Below, piece by piece: positions 23,051 to 36,515 of a stretch of 64,000 nucleotides of DNA; within the stretch, counting starts at the first letter, position 1, and the number at the start of each line of letters is the position of its first letter. The stretch is from Parapristionchus giblindavisi (taxonomy: Eukaryota > Nematoda > Chromadorea > Rhabditida > Diplogasteridae): contig CALSFV010000392.1 in NCBI GenBank assembly GCA_943737045.1, positions 1 through 64,000 of the forward strand, given 5' to 3'. Below the pieces are notes generated by a model. That model searched no databases and was not told the origin of the DNA. It was given only the letters and a program-made list of their open reading frames with translations. The position numbers and the translations under genes are program-made.

Positions 23051-23289
23051 CTCATCAATTCTCAATCTCTCTAATCATCGTCGATCCAATGTGTGACTGT
23101 GACAAAAAAAAGAAGAAAGGGAGATATACCTTTTGACTGAATAAGTATAAATAATGAGCGAACTTTCCTGAAGAATTCGAGCACAAAAAGGGACTCATTC
23201 TTCTCTCGAGTCTGCCTAGCCTGAAAAGGAGAAATGTTCGTGTGGGGTCGGAGAAGATGCAATTCGAGAATGATCCGACCATGAAAAAG

Positions 23290-23600
23290 GAATATGAGAC
23301 AGACGGAGGAGGGACTGAAGGAGAGAGGAGTGGGAGACGGAAATGGAATGGAGCGGAGGAGGAGAAGGTTGAGAACGGAGAGAAGAAACGATGGGAGAGA
23401 GTGAGAGAGGAAATCCCTACAATTAGATAGACCAACACAACACATGGAAGGAGATGAACGGAGATGGACGAATCAAGAGAATAAATGGACAAAGAAGAGA
23501 TCAAGCTATTGACAAGAAGAGGTTCAAGGAGAAAGGGGAGAGGGAAGAGAGGGGGGGAATTAAGAGGGCGAGAGAGGAGAGAGGGAGAGTAGAAAATGAG
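23290..23600. repeat. discontinuous GA-rich region
   Basis: GGAGAGAGG, GAGAAGG and GAGGGAG stretches separated by mixed sequence. Minus-strand frames of 124 and 194 codons run through it. The 5' end of the longer one (VLYVAPFTAGDEKLIFYS, near 23640-23580, preceded by TTGTTAG) is the only part that does not look like translated repeat. Confidence 0.6.
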
Positions 23601-24039
23601 CTTTTCATCGCCTGCTGTGAAGGGTGCAACATAGAGCACAGTAGGAGACAGTGGCCGTCCTTTTACTGGGGGTCGAATTGCACACTAACAAGGTAGAAGA
23701 TGATGATGATGATAATGAGGTGGAAATATAATATATTTGTTTCCCTAAACCCTAATATTATAAACTCTACTATAATCTACAGAAAGATCTCTATAGAAAA
23801 GAGCTACAGAAAGTAAAGTACGAAATATTGAAATTTTGTGATAAAAGTACATTAGATGTAGCTATAAAATGTGCGTCGATTTGTAGCATATTCCTTATTC
23901 CCCTCTAATCGAATATCCATTTGAAAGAGTTTGAAGGAGAGAAAAGAAGTGATGACCAACAACACATAATTCTCACTCCGTGTTGAAGGTTACGGGAAAG
24001 AACAGAGGACCATAAACAGGGGGCTCTATATCCTCTCTC

Positions 24040-24195
24040 TGCCCATTTTCTCCCTCTCTCTCTTCTCTCCTCTCTCTCTCTCTCTCTCTCTGTCCTCTCT
24101 CTCTCCTCTCTCCTCCCTATCTCTCTCTCCCTCTCTCTCCTCTCTCCTCTCTCCCTCCTTTCTCCACTCCCCCTCCCTCTCCTACCCCCCCATCC
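24040..24195. repeat. (CT)n/CTCC tract
   Basis: About 155 bp of CTCTCT, TCTCCC and CCCTCC units. The minus-strand frame is Arg/Glu repeat only. Confidence 0.95.
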
Positions 24196-24199
24196 GCCC

Positions 24200-26190
24200 T
24201 CCCCATGCCATCTCATTTTTCACTCCTTTTTTTCTTGGATGGAGACTGACAATGAGTGGAAGTCACCTTCACTCCTATATATGTAAACATGAAAAGTCAA
24301 AGAAGCAAAAGGGAGACAAAGTCACTTGATCATTGTTCTGTCTCTCAAATTTCTATAATCATCCTTTCCAACCCAGCTTACCGTATAACAGACTAGCCAG
24401 AAACATGAAGTAGATGGAGATAAATGGAAATGGAAGGTGAGAGGGATAGGTGAAGAAACTTTGATGCACAAAAAGAACAGAGAAGGATCTTGAAAGAGAT
24501 AGAGCCTTACTTTTTGCGCCTCTCCTGCTTGCAAGGGCAATTTCGTTCTTGCAAGAAACGTAGAGAAAGGCAAGCTTTTAATGAGAGCCTCTCGAAGGGG
24601 CGCTTGATTTAGAATAGAATAGGTTAAACGACATCTTACGATCTCTGCTCATGGCTTGTTCTCTCGTTGGTAGAGAACACAAAAATAGTGTGTGATAGAG
24701 TGAGAGAAGAGAAAGGTTCACTATAAATTAAGAAGGAACGATCATCGAATCATTGCTTCCATTAAGAGTGAAGAAAGAAGGTGGTTCAAGGGCGGCGAAC
24801 GAAGAAACGAAGCTAGAAGGACGCAAAATTCGTTTGAACTAGATGAAGAAGGGAATGATTCGGCCACCTCTTTTGATTACTGGTAAACAGAACTTAGGGT
24901 GGTGTTCTCATGGTAGTTTGGGATTGTGAAAAGACGAATAGGGAGTGGAGAGAGGAAAGAGGAGACCACTATGAAGGGACCAAAAAGTAGGACCAGTGAA
25001 AGAGCTTTATTATGTGAAAGTATGCGAGAGAGGAGGGGAGGGGGGAGAGAGTGGGGATAGGTATATGGAAGAGAGTTGAGAGTAGTGTTGATGTATGTGT
25101 GCGAGTGTATTTCACCTGTGCTTTCTCTTGCAGAAAGAGATGCAAATCTGAGAGGTTCGTGAAGGGTGAATTGAGTGGAGAAGGAGGATGAGGAGAGGGT
25201 TAGATGAAGATGTGAGGGAGGAAACGGGGGAGGAGAAGGAGGAGGAGAGAGAGACACAGAGTTAGTAATGGCGTCGCTCAGAATCCATACAATATGAGGC
25301 TAATAGAATAAAACACAACAAACTTATCCATGAATTCACTTCAAGATCAAACTACGTAGATTTATCAACGGTAAAAGAATGAGTAGGGTACCGCTGTCTA
25401 GAACCCGTGGCCGAAACAGAGGGCCTTAAATTTTCGCATGTTACATAGTTCACTAGAGTACGAACGCATGATTTATATAATATACTTCACACTTAATAAG
25501 ATATTCGGACCCTATGTTCTATCGGTGTACCTATGCGACGTAGGCGAAGAACATTAATGTGCATACGTTTAGGACAGCAAATACAACGTAATTCTCTGTA
25601 GTCGTATTACATTACTAAAAATTCAATCAATACTAAAGATTTTTATAAATATGTTCCGCATGGATTCTTACTCTTTCCTATAATGATCCAGATCTCTTTC
25701 CCTCATGGTTTCTCATTTTGATTGAAAACCTTGACTGTATGAGTGACAAGATGTCGACGCGCATGAAGTTAATCCCATGTTATGGGTAACCGATCGAATG
25801 AGAATTATTAGGAGTCTATGAATGGAGAGGAGGGAGACAATCCATCGAGGCCTTGTAGGGAGAGAGGAGAGTAATTCATCCTCCTATCATGGTCTTCATT
25901 GTGACGAGTGTTGATGATCCATACAAAAGTGAATGAGGAGAATGACAGATTGTTTCATATCATAAATGTAATGATTGAGTCCAACAAAGGAAATATAGAA
26001 TAAAATGAGTGTTATTATAAGATTTGAGGCTCGAGGGAGAAGGAGAGGGAGAGAATAGGCTCGATGTCAGTGACAGAGGCAATTAATGATATGAGTATAG
26101 AGAGAGAGTCTCTTAGGTTTGAGTACCATTTGCCTTCTCCCGTCTCCTTCTGTATCAATAACTAGCATAGAATAATTAATCAATCTTCAT
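24200..26190. other. no supported gene
   Basis: Mixed sequence with short GA patches at 25025-25060 and 25195-25250. A minus-strand frame near 24560-24500 (FLARTKLPLQAGEAQK, before GTAAGG) could be an isolated exon. A CTCTCGTTGGTAGAGAACAC motif near 24660 matches the core of the MITE in the SUZ12-like gene intron at 33199. Confidence 0.35.
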
Positions 26191-26194
26191 CTCC

Positions 26195-26270
26195 CTATCT
26201 CTCCCTCTATCCGCTCCTCTCTCTTCTCCCTATCTCTCCTCTCCCTCTCTCCCTCCTGTCCTCTCTCTAT
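26195..26270. repeat. CT-rich tract
   Basis: CTCCCTATCTCTCC-type units. Confidence 0.85.
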
Positions 26271-26799
26271 CATCTTTCTTTGACCATCTGTCTTTCCTAC
26301 AGTACTCTTTCTTCTTCGTCCCTATCATCATCGACCAATAACAAATTTAATCGGTTCCTGTTTGACTTTTTGTTGTTGAAGATGTTGAATGGACTGTCTG
26401 TAGTTTGATTTCACTCTGATCATGAGGTGTTCATAAACTTAGACCATCAACTATTATTACTCTTTTTCTATATCTATTCTTTAATATTCTGCCTATTTCT
26501 GGTTAAAAGTGATCATTACACTCCCAGTCTACTCATAACGGAACATAGCCCGATCATATAGCTCCGCCCCTTATCCTCAAGTGATACGGTACTTTTCAGG
26601 GATACGGCTCTCATCGGTACTGTAACATCAAAGTACACACAGAACTACACTTTCTGCCTCTCTACTCCTCTCTTCCCCAATCAGAAATGGAAGAAGAAAG
26701 AAAGAAGAGTACTTAGGAGAGAAAAGAACAACGCAAGGAAGGAAGGGAGAAGAGAGTAGTAATACATTATCCGGATCTATTCCTACTCTTTCACGATTG

Positions 26800-26930
26800 A
26801 GAGTGAGGAGAGCGAGAGAATGGGGAGAGCGAGATGAGAGAGGGGAGGGGAGAGAGAGGGAGAGGGAGAGGAGGAGGGGAGAGGGAGAGGGGGGAGGAGG
26901 AAAGGGGGAGGGAGAGAGGAAGAAGAAAGG
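26800..26930. repeat. GA-rich tract
   Basis: GGGAGAGGGAGAGGAGG units over about 130 bp. Confidence 0.93.
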
Positions 26931-27043
26931 ATAGAATAATGAAGAGACTCTAATGGAAAACAGTCTTCACTTTCCTCTTCTCTCCATTCGATCATTCATT
27001 GCACACATTAATGAGAAGCGGCTATTAACGATTCGGAGATCAC

Positions 27044-27234
27044 AATCTGTCTCTCCCCCCCCTCCTCTCTCTCTCCCTCTCACTCTCCCCTCTCTCTCTC
27101 TCTCTCCCTCTCACTCTCCCCTCTCTCTCTCTCACTCTCCCCTCTCTCTCTCTCACTCTCCCCCCCCCCTCTCTCTCTCTCTCACTCTCCCCTCTCTCTC
27201 TCTCTCACTCTCCCCTCTCTCTCTCTCTCACTCT

Positions 27235-27276
<42 letters not shown>

Positions 27277-27300
27277 CTCTCTCCTCTCCCTCCTTCTCCC
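27044..27300. repeat. CT minisatellite, unit of about 22-28 bp
   Basis: About nine tandem units of the form CTCACTCTCCCCTCTCTCTC with variable poly-C and (CT)n arms, ending in pure (CT)n near 27241-27270. The plus-strand frame of 164 codons is Ser/Leu/Pro repeat and not a gene. Confidence 0.93.
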
Positions 27301-27309
27301 CATGCTCTT

Positions 27310-28286
27310 TCTCATCTCCAGATTCATCTCTTCTTCCTTCATCGGATGAGCTCATTCGAACAAAGCAACAGCTACTGTATAGTAACTAATGGGAGAGGGT
27401 ATCCATTAATGGAAACAAAGAAGGAAGAAGATATGAATATGCAATGAGATTTACATACTGGATGGTATCAGTTTCCATTAGAACAACAAGGGATTCAACT
27501 ATATGTTTAGCTCAAAGCATTTTGAAACTATAGCACCTTACGCCTTTACGCATCTTTACATTTTTCTTTTGCGTTATTGTGATTTTAAAGTTTTTTTTTA
27601 AATATTGGAAATGAACTATTTGATAAGGCGTGAAAGTCATATATCAGAGATTAATGGATGAATTATGAATGATAAAAACATTTCCTCATTAAGTGAATGG
27701 CACTAATAACATTATAAAAAGGTGTCATGCGAATATTAGATAATGTTGATGAAGAAGTCGTGCTTTAGCTTTATTGTTTCTCCCTCTCTCTCTGCTTCTC
27801 TCTACTCTCACATCGCCCCCCCCCCCCCTCTCCCTCTCCGTTCATCTACTTTCTCTATTGACGTCCCTTCATCAACAGAAGGGCTTCCGATAATAACTTG
27901 GATGAGTAGAATGAGATATAATTGCCTCTACTATGTAATCCGTTTAACGTGTTTTGCTCGATAGAAAGTTCAAAAGAATCATCACAGTTGGCAGCTTATG
28001 ATATAATATAATATATTCAATACGAATTAGGAAATTCGTTTGGATCAATCAAAGTACAAGAACTTTTTTTTTGCTTTTCAACCTCATTTCGTTCTAATAT
28101 TCTACTCATCATCATAACTATTATCGAGAGTAGACGAAACTTCAAACTGTCCAAGAATATAAAAAGTTAAAGGGAGAATGTTGATTTTTCGCATAAGACG
28201 TGTTGAACGATAGAGTATACTCAAGATCGTATCGTGAAAATAGTTCATCGATGCCATGCCCCTTTTTGGTTTAAACTGTTGGTTTA
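27310..28286. other. no supported gene
   Basis: AT-rich sequence with a poly-C/CT patch at 27777-27838. No exon chain was found. Confidence 0.45.
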
Positions 28287-28741
28287 TGCAGTGTTCAGAA
28301 CTTGGAAAATGCACGAAAATGCGGAAAATGCTGTTCAGAAGTTCAGCCGGAAAATGCTCATTTTCGAGGATTTTAAGCAATTTTTAATGTTTTTTTTGTT
28401 TAATATCAACGTTTATTGGTCGCAAACAGTGTTATGGACGCATTTTATTGATGATAAGTGATATTTTTAAATATGGACTCGCTAGGTTGATTTTTCGCAG
28501 CATTTTCGTTGATTTTCGGCTTAAAGTGCTCAAAAAGGATCATACGATATTTATTTCAGCAGCATACTTTATAAATGACCTAAGTTAGCTGTTTTCCATG
28601 AAACAACGAGATTCAACGCTTTTAAAGTGTATAAAACCATCTTTTTCGATCCAAAATCGAGCATTTTCGAGCATTTTCCACCTGAACTTTTGAACAGCAT
28701 TTTTCGCATTTTCTTGCATTTTCCAAGTTCTGAACACAGCA
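28287..28741 (-). mobile_element. MITE family A, copy 2 (about 455 bp)
   Basis: This is the inverted copy of the 1321-1789 element, closely similar along its whole length. Ends are TGCAGTGTTCAGAACTTGG and its complement. TTA flanks both sides (28284-28286 and 28742-28744), an intact 3-bp target duplication supporting a PIF/Harbinger-like MITE. Confidence 0.9.
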
Positions 28742-28744
28742 TTA

Positions 28745-29920
28745 AACAGAAAGTTTGAACTCTATTGAGAACCCATGAGCTACATAATTATTACAAGAGA
28801 CGTGCGAGAAAAGAAAACAAACAAGTAAATGTGTCTGGGAGAGGTGACGAATGTGAAATTTCAAGATCAAAAAGCGCGAAAAGATCAACGATCAACGATT
28901 GGAATGAATTGAATTAAATGATGCCAGCTACGATAGCTTCGATCATAGTAGTTCCTTTTTTATGTATATAAAAATTTGTATGGGCTACCCACGAGGCATG
29001 AATACGGTGAAAGAAAAAAATGTAAATGATAAAAAGAGCGAAGAAGCGAAGAGACTTCGATGCGAACGTTCTCTGGTTGCCATGCAATTCTCACACACAC
29101 ACGCATCATATATGCTGGATGTTTTCTGTTTTTTTCCCCGGTTAAATATATAGTTACCGATAAATCCTGCGATCTGAGGACCAAGAAAAAGTGTGAGAAA
29201 CTATATGTATAGACATATCCCGTTGATGTTTTTTGCCTTAACTTCCTCTTTTTTCGGACTAGAGAAATAGCATAGTCATGACTACCGTATCCAATGGTTC
29301 GTTGTTCTAGAGGAAAAAGCGCGATGGATGAAAAAGAGCAAGATGCCACTTTTGATATGAGAAAAATCAGGAAAGACTAGATAAAGAAAGCAAAGACTTC
29401 AAATCTCTTTTTTTCTGTTATCTCTCATTTTTCTCTCTCTCTCTCAATATCCTCTCCTTCCCAGCATTATTATTCTCTTCACGTTATTTGTCTTCCTTCT
29501 GAACTAAGAAATGCTTGGAGTAAGAGGAGAACTCGATAGCGTATGAATGTATGAACAGAATGGGAAGAACAATTGGGAGAGGAAGGGTGGAGGAAAAGAT
29601 GGTTTACAATATTTACAATTTATGTGCTTCGAAACATTGTTTCCCTAAATAAAATTTGCAATCAGCGGTGTTTGGGGAAAGGTTTTCGAAAAAATTGAAA
29701 AAAACTCTTTAATGCGAAAAATCAGGTAGCAATGCTATTTTTTTCGTTCATTAGATGCAATATTTAATCTGAAAAATAGAACCGCATTATTCTAAAAGTT
29801 AGCAAGATATCTATAATTACTATCAATACAGTAATGATCCGCCTATATTCGACAATAAGACATATAGTATAAGATCACGTTATATTATTCGCTGGCCTAT
29901 GTAGATATCATCGTACACTC
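28745..29920. other. no supported gene
   Basis: A 129-codon minus frame (28960-29349) and an opposite 63-codon frame overlap, and neither has splice support. The remainder is AT-rich. Confidence 0.4.
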
Positions 29921-29922
29921 AC

Positions 29923-30100
29923 AAACAAGACTACATGAACCTTGTCATAATCCCGATGCTTAGGTCCAAATTTAACCATTGGATATAAGACTTCTATCAA
30001 GAATCCCTTTGGTGTCTTATTTCGACATAAACATTTGTTTATCACCAAACTTTGTATTCCATAAATACAGGGATGTGAAAGAAATTCGAATTTTGCTGGA
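29923..30100 (-). CDS. isolated coding exon, product unknown
   Basis: A 178-bp minus-strand exon lies between a GATCTAG acceptor and a canonical GTGAGT donor and encodes 59 codons (FLSHPCIYGIQSLVINKCLC, then KTPKGFLIEVLYPMVKF). The amino-acid mix and Cys content look like a folded protein and not like repeat. Partner exons were not found within the neighbouring 2 kb, so this may be a gene remnant. The family is not recognised. Confidence 0.4.
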
Positions 30101-30827
30101 CTAGATCGAGAGTTATAAGGCCAATACACTTACAATACACTACAGAAATAGACGTTGTTGACGCCTACGTAGTGGAGATACTATGTTAAGAGATCTCGGA
30201 GATGACTACGAAATGAACGAGTAAAAAGTGGGCGGAGGTTTTCGGTAGAACATTGATTTGGGCCAATAATCTAAGAATATATCAAATAGGCTCAGATTAG
30301 GAGGGAAACAATGGAAAGGGATTGAGTACGATATGTGGTCCTTTCGTACGAATTGGAATACGATTAAACGTGCCATAACGACAGAATGAGATTAGAGTAT
30401 AAGAGAAAAAGTGAAGATGAGAAGGAAGAAGAATGGCTTCTCATATTTGAATGGTTTTTTTGTTCTTTGTTCTTTTTGTCTTTCAAATTTTGAAATGTTT
30501 AGGCATACTTTTTCTTGTACATCTATTAATAATATTAATTTGATGAAAGCATGAATGAGCATAAGTAGTAAAGATATGGCTGAAGAAGGAATATCATTTA
30601 TTCTCCTTCCGATGATATTATTAAGTGGTTAAGTGGATTATGATTATTATTTCCTCCATTATCTCTTGATATTGATATATAGAAAGGATATATTATAATA
30701 TCAACTAGACCAATGCTCAAGTTGTAAGTTGTCAATAAGCATGATTAATGTATAACAAAGCAGTAAGATGAGACTAAAATAGGGATAATATATGTTGTGC
30801 AACAATTGAGTTCTACAATGGTTCAGA

Positions 30828-30905
30828 GATTGGATCCGGGCCGTATCCATTTTTTTTTGGAGTTACACTATACCGCTGAGTCGCAGTGTTAGCGCCTCCA
30901 ATCTA
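30828..30905 (-). repeat. tRNA-like (possible SINE head), weak
   Basis: On the minus strand a box A-like string (GACTCAGCGGTATAGTG) is followed about 38 bp later by GGATCCAATC, resembling box B with two mismatches, with poly-A between. A cloverleaf is not closed. It could be a decayed tRNA-derived SINE or coincidence. Confidence 0.25.
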
Positions 30906-31757
30906 TTGGCTGAGAGGGCCTATCCTGATCTGAAGGACCAGTGGCCATGGCATAAGATCAAACTGTGCTTGGAGCTCACAGTGGAGGATTTAGATCGTGG
31001 TTTTTGACACCACTTCCGACATTTTTTAACCCCCTCGGTATTGGGTGGATCTTGCAGGGCGGGGCCATGAAGCTTGATAATTCGGAAAAAATAGTGGTGT
31101 AATTGTAACGTCACGAGTGAGTGAGGTGTGATTTCGTCTGCTGATACTCTCGACAGACTCAATGTTTCTTTCATAAATACCTATACCGAAGGGGTTTGTC
31201 AAGTCTCTGGGATTGGAAGTAAAATATATATTGAATGTTAAATAACATACAATATCGCTTCTTGAAGGGCATCCTACCGTTCAACAGTATGTTATTTGAA
31301 TACCCGCGCGCACCTAAAGAGCGCGCAAGCGAATGTGGCTTGGCACGGTTGGAGTGAATGTTTGGCGGAGACGGGGTCAAGCAACACCCATATACTTTCT
31401 TTGATTTTAATATATATTGTTATTTGAATAGCATGGGATACAAATTAATTGTAGATTGTATAATAATGGGAGATCTATGAGAGGTCGAACCTCTTCTATC
31501 TATTCGGGTGGAACACCCACTAATCCACACAAAACAAGGTTCGTCTTTCATTTTTCAATTATATTCATCCTTGTTCTAGGTAGCATTACAAACAAATGAA
31601 TTTATGAGATTAACCTCGCATAGACTAAGTATGATTTTGATTGCTAATCAGTCAGAACGTTCCTGATTACTCAAAGAAAGCAGTGCCCAATTGTTCAGTA
31701 TTAGTAATTGGCTACTGCATTTAGACGTATTGACGACCTTATATATTTTGATTGCAG

Positions 31758-34700
31758 ATCTCAAGATTCTCGTGGGAGTCCAGCCTCCTCTCGATCATCT
31801 TCATTCTCTCAAAGAAGTAGTCAAAGGAGAACAAAAAATGATGTATCATCTCCAGTGAAAGAAATGAAACAAACAAGAACGCGTCGAAGCAAAGTACGAC
31901 ATGTTTTAATTCAATTCGTTCTTTAAATGGTCAATTTAATTCTGCAGTTTACATGCCTTACATTTCTGACCTTAAACACCTTACGATCAATGTTTAACAA
32001 TTTTGGTCAAGATATATATCGCGCTTAATATTTAATGAAAATCAATAGGTTTTTGTGCAAGAAATTCAAATTTCTCTATTCACTGACTAATGGTGAATTA
32101 CGTATCATATCTTTGTAGGATGTCTCAACAGACGACGTCGATTCAATAACGAGACCGTCGACATCGAGATCAACATTAACTGTAAGATATGATATGAATT
32201 TCCTTTACTGTATGAGATGGGGTACCAATTTGTGATTTAATTCATTGTGTAGAAACGGTGATGAACAGATGATATGAATTCTGTTCACATCAAACGAATA
32301 TATCATAATATAATTATCATTTAAAACGTTTTTTTTTGTGATTTTTGTTTTATTCAGTCAAGTGGATGCGTATCCCGTGAGATTAAAGCAGAACTGTTGC
32401 ATGATGGATACGAAGAAAGTGGGCAGAGTGCCAGTTCCTCTAGATTGCATACTCCTCAACCGATAAGGAAGACTTCACGAACCAATTCCGTATGCTACCG
32501 TTTACAATATATGCTCAGATTCTGTAAAAGTCTATGCTCTCTTCAATTATGTTGTAGCAGTGTTTTGTGTTTAGGGCTGTAGGAAATTCATATGGCTTGA
32601 GTGTCATCATTACAGTTTCTTTCATTTACAGACAACATTTTCACATAGAGTATTAATACTCCGTAAAGTCACAATGAATCACCATTGTAATTGTAGGGAC
32701 GGATTCGTCGAGTTAATGCTGAAGAAGGATATGAAGAACCGTGTCGATTGACTCGAGAGAGACGAAAAGAAGAAGAAACTATGGATGATACTTCCAATTC
32801 TACTGTGAGTCATGAATAGATATGGATGAAAGTATAGTTCAAATAGATATGTTACACATCACAACTCTACCTTAATATGTAGTTTTTTTCTGAGTCAGAC
32901 AGAATATAATTTATGCACTACTTCAGCCATCAAGGCGAAGTCGCCGGTCAAGAATGATCAAAGAAGATGAAGAGGATCCTATTGTAGAATCATCTGTGAG
33001 TCATAGATACTCCTCTAGTTCTATTATATGTTCTCATATTCACCAGGTAGAAGATGAGGCCGGGCCGAGTGGTATTCGGACGAGAAATACCACAAGGAGT
33101 AGTAAATTATCTCCTAATCAAGTAAGAACGAGAAACAGTACAGGGAATGCTAGTGTTTCGGAAGCGAATGCGTCTAAGGTGAGCCTACATTATTTGCTTT
33201 AAAGGGGCTGACACCTTTGTCAACGGTCTCTTCAACGCTCTACGCTCTCTCGTTGTTAGAGAACAGAGAAATAGTGTGCGCAATGAAGAGACCATTGAGA
33301 GAGGTCACTCTCCCTTTAACAAGAACGATTATTGTAATTATTGCTGTTGTATCAGCAAAATATGCGTATAGATATTGCCGTTATGACCATTATCTACTTT
33401 TATATAAAGCCTAATAGATGTTAATATTCAGAGTCCTCGAAGTACGCGATCCACGAGAGGTTCCAAGCATGAATCGGGTCAAGTAAATATTAAAGTGGAA
33501 CCCGAATCAGACGAGGAGAGTACGGTAAGAAGCTCAATATACATATTCTCATAAATTCTTTTGCGAGCTATCTTGGTTGTGAGGGCTGACTGCTAAATCT
33601 TGGTTGCTATTGTTCCGATTCCTAGATATGTACCAAATCACTATTGTTGTGCGCAATACGATTCATCTATGACATGACTCAGCTTCTGGTATACTTCCAC
33701 TTAAAAACATTGGGATGATCAACAGTTTGGAATTGTTTATTGAATAAAATTAATTTTATAGATTACTCGAGTAACACGAAGTAGGAGATCTCAGATATCG
33801 AATGCATCGGATGAATCTCGATCTGTTGATCACACATCTACTCACCTCCATGAGGTAAGATTGACCTAAAATATCAACGGATATTGTGTCATGGAAGGAA
33901 AATTAACATTTTGGACAGTCACATTATTGCAGAGGAAAACTCGAGGACGGGCAAGAAGGCACCAAGATCAAGAAGATGATGATGTAAATACTGTAAGTGT
34001 TGAAAAGAGTGCAAGAAAAGAGAAATTGATATTCTGTATTTTTACTCTCAACGAAATTTTTAGTTTAGTCCCCTGAACACTTTTCTGTCAATGCAGATTT
34101 TTGATAATCGATTACAATGCATGATTTTCAGGTCGATAGCGATGATGAGACGAATGAAGGGGACCAGTCAAAGAATACGGTGAGCACATTTCTTAGTTAG
34201 CCCATGTAAATATTTTTTTTATGTGTTTTATTTGTAATTTTATTCTAAATATCTATTATTGCTTTTCTTTCAGCGCCAAAATGCGTCGAAGGGGGTCGAG
34301 ATCGCAAAAAGGGGAAGAACGAAAGTATCCTCGAATGGGGGAACCGAGATCAAGAGAAGTAAACGACTCAAAGAAGCTTCCAATAAGGTTGTGAGAACGT
34401 CAATTGATCATGGTTAATCATTCGGAGTTTGCAGGCTCCGCAACATCAAAAATATTCTGATGATTCTTCATATGTAGAGAGCGAAGAAGAAGATGACGAA
34501 GTCATTGATATTGATAGGGAGGAGAAAAGGAAGAAGAGAAGAGATATGAAGAATGTAATACAGATTAAAATGTTACAATAACTTACTCAAAATCATTCAG
34601 AAGTATTTCGATGATGAGGAGGAAGATGAAGAGAAGGAAGAGAAGACGAGAAATCAGAAGAAGAAGCAGAAAGATATCGCAAAAGGGAAGCAAAAGAAAG

Positions 34701-36515
34701 ATGAGGTAAGGAGACACTAACGTTACAAAAAGATTGATTTCGTAAATACCGATTATTTTGATTTGTTTAGAGTGATCTTTCTTCATCTGATGGCAACGAT
34801 AGTGACGACTCATCACAGTCTAACCATAAAGTATGTCGGGAAGATCAGATCTTTGTTAAACTGTACAATATTTATCTATTATATTTTGATTCAGACGAGA
34901 TCGTCGCGTATGACAACAAGAAATAAAGTGATTATTGAATCAGAGGATGATTCGGACGATGAATCTGTGGAATCAGTAGAACCTGTCCGTAGATCGACTA
35001 GGAACGTAAGTACTAACAATACTTGAATTTGAATGTTAACGGTTTCTTTATCATATTATAGACGTAGACTTCTACTTCTTTTCAAAAGAGATTAAATGAA
35101 CTAAATAAGAAGAGTAGTTATTAAGGAAGTTGTGCAGAATGATATGAGAATCGTTCAGTTGTCATCGAAAACTTTGGAATCGTCATTGAACGAAGGGAAT
35201 GAAGATGAATCGGACAAGGAACCATCAGAAGAGCCGCTCAGAAGATCTTCAAGAAGAGTAAAGCTATTATTTGTTTTCTTTTAAAATTTGATAGAATAAT
35301 CGAGACTAATGATCAATTATTTCAATAAAACATTATGCAATGGTGAAACTATTGCAGTTATCGAGATCAAACTCTACCCAAGAGAAAGAATCAGTTAATG
35401 AAGATGATGATGGAGAGGAAGAAAAAGAAGAAGAGGAGGAGGAGGAAGATGAGGAGAAAGAGGAAGACCAACCCTTACGAAGGTCGACCAGAAAGGTGAA
35501 CGATCAGTGTTTTGTGTTATCAGTGCAAACATATTTCCAATTTCTAATCATGTTCATGATGTTTTGCTAAAAAAATACAAACTCGTCAAATGATTGGAAT
35601 TTTCAAACACAAATGATCAAGAATTTTCCTTTCAGATTTCTCGTGAGACTTCGCAGAGCAGCGAGTACAACGAGAGATCTTCGTCTCAATCCTCAAAGCT
35701 ATCGCTGAGAAGTTCGGAAGAACATGATAATGGAGAGAAGAAGAAAAGGACTGAAGAGGAAAAGAACAATGCACATGAAGAAGTTAATAAGAATGAATAT
35801 AATGGAAATAGGGGATCGATAATGGTTCAAGAGAAGTATGAAGACGATGAGTTAAATGATGATGAAGATACGATGGATGGAACTGATGAGACGAATAATG
35901 AATCATCGAGAGATACCACTAATGGTCAAGGAAGAAGTGATGAGGACAAAGATGATGAGGATATGAATATAAGGAAATTGAAAGAAGAACGAAGAACAAG
36001 AGAACGAGTAAGTGGAATTGTCAGTGGTTTTTTGCTAAACTCAATTAACGTTTCTTACATTTAGAAGTTGGAAAGGAAGGAGATGATGAGGACCCCAGAG
36101 TATGCTGCGCTACGTGAGGCCTATCGACAAAGAGTACTCGTGAGTTAACTAGATGATCTTTTGCAACGAGCAATTATATTAACCTATGCTACGAGTCCTA
36201 AACCATAGTGTTTGATACTACACTACACAACGAATATGATCTAGATCTACGTAGTATAGTCGTAAGCATATATTAGTACTTCTTCTGATGTTTGTAAAAA
36301 TGCTATACCTTTGCGAGTAAGCATATAAATATAGATTTGGTTGAGCGAAAATGATCATAATTTAGAAAAAAAGTTATCCGAGTAAGAGAGTAATACGATT
36401 AATTACCATATTTATGGCACACTTACAGTATCTTCGACGAAAGAAGAAGAAGCAGGCAGAGAATGCAGAAAAGGGACGAAAAGTGCGTATGGACGTGCCG
36501 AATGAGATGAAACAG
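31758..36515 (+). other. array of about 20 phase-0 exons encoding acidic/RRSTR modules
   Basis: The 5' exons (31758-31893, 32119-32181, 32358-32489, 32697-32804, 32927-32995, 33047-33178, 33432-33524, 33762-33854, 33933-33992, 34132-34179, 34274-34387, 34435-34554, 34601-34705, 34771-34830, 34895-35005, 35138-35257, 35358-35495, 35636-36007, 36065-36139, 36429-36515) all have lengths divisible by three, except the first, which begins at phase 2. Many encode an acidic run closed by a basic cap: EPVRRSTRN, EPLRRSSRR, QPLRRSTRK, KQTRTRRSK. This pattern indicates repeated exon duplication. The protein segment is low-complexity and presumably disordered. Confidence 0.75.

Noticed and set aside
30828..31380. 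Spliced-leader RNA or true tRNA gene
   Set aside because: No SL1-like leader or Sm site was seen and no cloverleaf closes. Only weak box A/B resemblance remains.
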